From assembly GCA_955652925.1 (NCBI GenBank), contig CATPCO010000812.1:1-8402 (forward strand): a stretch of DNA of 8,402 nucleotides. The letters run 5' to 3'. Numbering within the stretch: position 1 is the stretch's first letter; each line of letters begins with the position of its first letter. Shown here one piece after another: positions 7,011 to 8,402 of this stretch. Under the pieces are notes generated by a model. It had not been told where the DNA came from and ran no database searches. It worked only from the letters and a program-made list of their open reading frames with translations. The translations under genes and the position numbers were made by a program. The DNA is from an uncultured Xanthobacteraceae bacterium (lineage in GTDB: Bacteria; Pseudomonadota; Alphaproteobacteria; Rhizobiales; Xanthobacteraceae).

Positions 7011-7517
7011 TTACCGGATTGCCGGGGCGGCTGCGGAAGCTGGCGAGGATTGACGTTTGGGCACGATCAGCTTCGCGATCAGCACCTGCACGACCTCATT
7101 TTCCTGATTGCGCGTTTCGCTGCGCACGCGAATGAGTCCGCGCTCAGGACGCGAGCGCGACGGAGTGATCTCTTCGATTTCACTGAACACGGTGAGCGTG
7201 TCGCCCGGGCGCGTTGGTCTTGGCCAGCTCACCTCTCCTCCGGTACCGATGATGCCGCCTCGAAGCGGCAGGCCTGACTCGACGAGAAGCCGCATCGTGA
7301 TCGCGGCGGTGTGCCATCCGCTGGCCGCCAACCCGCCAAACAGCGTGCCTTTCGCAGCCTCTTCGCTAAGATGAAAGGGCTGGGGATCGAATTGTGCCGC
7401 AAAGGCCTTGATCTCGTCCGCGTTTACCGTATGCGAGCGGCTCGAAAATCGGCGCCCGACCGCAAGGTCATCCAGAAAAAGCCCGTTCGGCGGGCCTTTG
7501 CTGCCGATTTCGCCCAT
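7011..7517 (-). CDS. MaoC-like (R)-specific enoyl-CoA hydratase-type hot-dog protein
   Basis: This 168-residue single hot-dog domain protein belongs to the MaoC dehydratase family, whose members add water to trans-2-enoyl-CoA to give (R)-3-hydroxyacyl-CoA. The active-site motif is visible as FDPQPFH: Asp44 and His49 have the D-x4-H spacing of PhaJ-type hydratases, followed by GTLFGGLAASGWHTAAI (residues 57-73). The later GGEVSWPRPTRPGDTL segment (93-108) is also typical. The start ATG (complement 7515-7517) has GGAG (complement 7524-7527) 6 nt upstream. It is the first gene of a two-gene minus-strand unit with the MFS transporter and diverges from an HxlR regulator, so it is probably under that regulator's control. 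The Ala/Pro/Ser-rich tail (about 15 residues) is beyond the fold. Which acyl-CoA it acts on cannot be told; some family members act outside fatty-acid metabolism. Confidence 0.88.
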   Translation of the reverse strand: MGEIGSKGPPNGLFLDDLAVGRRFSSRSHTVNADEIKAFAAQFDPQPFHLSEEAAKGTLFGGLAASGWHTAAITMRLLVESGLPLRGGIIGTGGEVSWPRPTRPGDTLTVFSEIEEITPSRSRPERGLIRVRSETRNQENEVVQVLIAKLIVPKRQSSPASAAAPAIR

Positions 7518-7575
7518 CGCAGTCTCCAGGCTCGATAAACTTGCATAATGATAGTTACTCGGCTATGTGGTGTCA
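7518..7575. promoter_or_regulatory. Divergent promoter region between maoC-like gene and HxlR regulator
   Basis: This 58-nt gap must hold the promoters of both divergent genes. It is visibly AT-richer in the middle (7535-7557) than its surroundings. CATAAT (7544-7549) matches 5 of 6 bases of a sigma-70 -10 box on the plus strand, without a convincing -35; on the other strand CATTAT overlaps the same bases. Both possible -10 elements fall inside the dyad described separately, so a bound regulator would block both directions. Confidence 0.5.
7538..7556. promoter_or_regulatory. Candidate HxlR operator (19-bp dyad)
   Basis: AACTTGCATAATGATAGTT is an imperfect palindrome centred on A7547: AACT pairs with AGTT and CAT with ATG, so 7 of 9 half-site positions match. 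HxlR-family dimers generally bind such AT-rich dyads next to their own gene. The site lies 20 nt from the maoC-like start and 19 nt from the regulator's ATG at 7576. Binding is inferred only. Confidence 0.45.
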
Positions 7576-8076
7576 ATGCAGCGCAAGAACTTCGGCCGCA
7601 TGGCTTGCCCGATTGCACGCAGTCTCGCTCGCGTGGGCGAATGGTGGAGCATGCTCATTCTGCGCGACGCCCTGCATGGGGTGCGGCGGTTCGATGAATT
7701 TGAGAGGGGGCTTGGCATCGCTCCCAACATGCTCGCCCGCCGGCTCAACGCGCTGGTTGCAGCCGGCCTCCTGGAGCGGCGGCGTTACAGCGAGCGCCCG
7801 CCGCGCTACGAATATGTGCCCACCGCGCGTGGGCGCGATTTTCATCCTGTGCTTGTGTCGTTGCTCGCCTTCGGCAACAAGCATTTTGCGCCGGAAGGTG
7901 CGAGCGTGCTGGTGGTCGATACCAGAAGCGGCGCTCCCGTCGATCCGATCCTGGTCGATCGTGATACCGGCCGTCCGATCAAAGAACCGGACTATGCATT
8001 CGCGCCCGGGCCTGCCGCGAGCGACCATGTCCGGCGGAGATACGCAGGCGGCAAGCGCGCGCGCAGCCCGGATTGA
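7576..8076 (+). CDS. HxlR-family winged-helix transcriptional regulator
   Basis: This is a 166-residue regulator with an HxlR/MarR-like winged helix in residues 8-97. The signature CPIARSLARVGEWWSMLILR (11-30) and GVRRFDEFERGLGIAPNMLA (35-54) cover the first helices and the recognition helix; LLERRRYSERPPRYEYV (65-81) is the wing. Cys11 just before Pro is the conserved cysteine that some HxlR proteins (YodB, HypR) use to sense electrophiles or redox change. A C-terminal region after residue 100 (ASVLVVDTRSGAPVDPILVD) is longer than the minimal family and may bind a ligand or serve dimerisation. ATG 7576 is preferred over in-frame GTG 7567 and 7570, as an in-frame TAG lies at 7552-7554 and none has a clear Shine-Dalgarno; the transcript may have a short leader. 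It diverges from the maoC-like/MFS unit, its likely target. Confidence 0.88.
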   Translation: MQRKNFGRMACPIARSLARVGEWWSMLILRDALHGVRRFDEFERGLGIAPNMLARRLNALVAAGLLERRRYSERPPRYEYVPTARGRDFHPVLVSLLAFGNKHFAPEGASVLVVDTRSGAPVDPILVDRDTGRPIKEPDYAFAPGPAASDHVRRRYAGGKRARSPD

Positions 8077-8079
8077 AGC

Positions 8080-8100
8080 TTGCGCGAAGCGCGAGCGCAA
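8080..8100. terminator. Possible hairpin between convergent HxlR and hydrolase genes
   Basis: TTGCGC (8080-8085) pairs with GCGCAA (8095-8100) around a 9-nt loop, just after the regulator's stop and 41 nt beyond the stop of the convergent hydrolase gene. It could end transcription from either side. No T-run follows, so this is tentative. Confidence 0.3.
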
Positions 8101-8141
8101 ATCGGGGCTCCATTTCCCGGTCCCGTCGCGCGGTCAGCGAC

Positions 8142-8402
8142 CTAATGCAACCAGCGGGAAATGTCGGACCAGACATTGCGGAGGACCTTTCTTCCCATGA
8201 ACAGACCGAGGTGCCCGCACGGCGCGGTAGATTTTGTGATGGTGCAGTGGCGCGCATCGATCAGGCGCTCGGTCGCAAACACCTGCTCCGGAGCAACGGT
8301 ATCATCTTCGCGTGCGGCCAGCAGAAAGACCGGACAACGCAGCGTCGAAAGGTCAATCCGGCGTCCCAGTGCGATGAAGTTTCCGGCGGCGAGGCGATTT
8401 TC
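8142..8402 (-). CDS. C-terminal part of an alpha/beta hydrolase (PHA synthase/PHB depolymerase-like), cut by window edge
   Basis: The frame is open from the right edge to a TAG (complement of 8142-8144), giving 86 C-terminal residues. The fragment reads ENRLAAGNFIALGRRIDLST, then RCPVFLLAAREDDTVAPEQ and APCGHLGLFMGRKVLRNVW. This matches the C-terminal third of alpha/beta hydrolases related to PHA synthases and PHB depolymerase-like proteins: Asp34 of the fragment (in REDDTVAP) would be the catalytic acid and His64 (in CGHLGLFMG) the catalytic base. The nucleophile (a Cys or Ser in a GxSxG-like elbow) lies outside the window, so synthase and depolymerase cannot be told apart. It converges on the HxlR gene with a 65-nt gap. 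The neighbouring MaoC-like hydratase makes a PHA-related role plausible. Confidence 0.75.
   Translation of the reverse strand, partial: ENRLAAGNFIALGRRIDLSTLRCPVFLLAAREDDTVAPEQVFATERLIDARHCTITKSTAPCGHLGLFMGRKVLRNVWSDISRWLH

Overview
The window is a high-GC proteobacterial stretch, most likely alphaproteobacterial. I infer a Bradyrhizobiaceae/Xanthobacteraceae-like Hyphomicrobiales genome from the GC-rich codon use, the style of the formate dehydrogenase and HxlR proteins, and a palindromic intergenic element starting and ending in TCCCGG/CCCGGGA that resembles dispersed repeats of that group. No rRNA, tRNA, CRISPR array or transposase gene was found. Both ends cut through genes.

Region 1 (2-4918, + strand) encodes a respiratory formate dehydrogenase. 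It holds the molybdopterin catalytic subunit (5' end missing, a Cys-type enzyme), a ferredoxin-like subunit with four [4Fe-4S] sites, and a cytochrome b subunit with all four heme-ligand histidines. The three genes are packed with gaps of 11 and 23 nt. After a 162-bp element with 28-bp imperfect terminal inverted repeats comes mobB, an accessory gene for the bis-MGD form of the molybdenum cofactor that the catalytic subunit requires. Electrons would flow from formate at Mo/W, through the Fe-S clusters, to the b hemes and the quinone pool.

Region 2 (4988-5514, + strand) is a compact toxin-antitoxin pair. A 78-residue antitoxin-like protein overlaps by 4 nt (ATGA) a 97-residue RelE/ParE-family toxin. 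Its GC is lower than that of the surrounding genes, which fits an acquired module. The 197-bp convergent gap after it holds an imperfect nested inverted repeat.

Region 3 (5712-8076) is a divergent regulator/operon unit. On the minus strand a MaoC-like hot-dog hydratase gene is followed after 30 nt by a 12-TM MFS transporter that appears to start at TTG. On the plus strand is an HxlR-family regulator. The 58-nt divergent gap carries a 19-bp dyad placed almost symmetrically between the two starts, a good candidate operator.

Region 4 (8142-8402, minus strand) is the C-terminal end of an alpha/beta hydrolase resembling PHA synthase/PHB depolymerase-type proteins. With the MaoC hydratase next door, a link to hydroxyacyl-CoA/PHA metabolism is possible but unproven.
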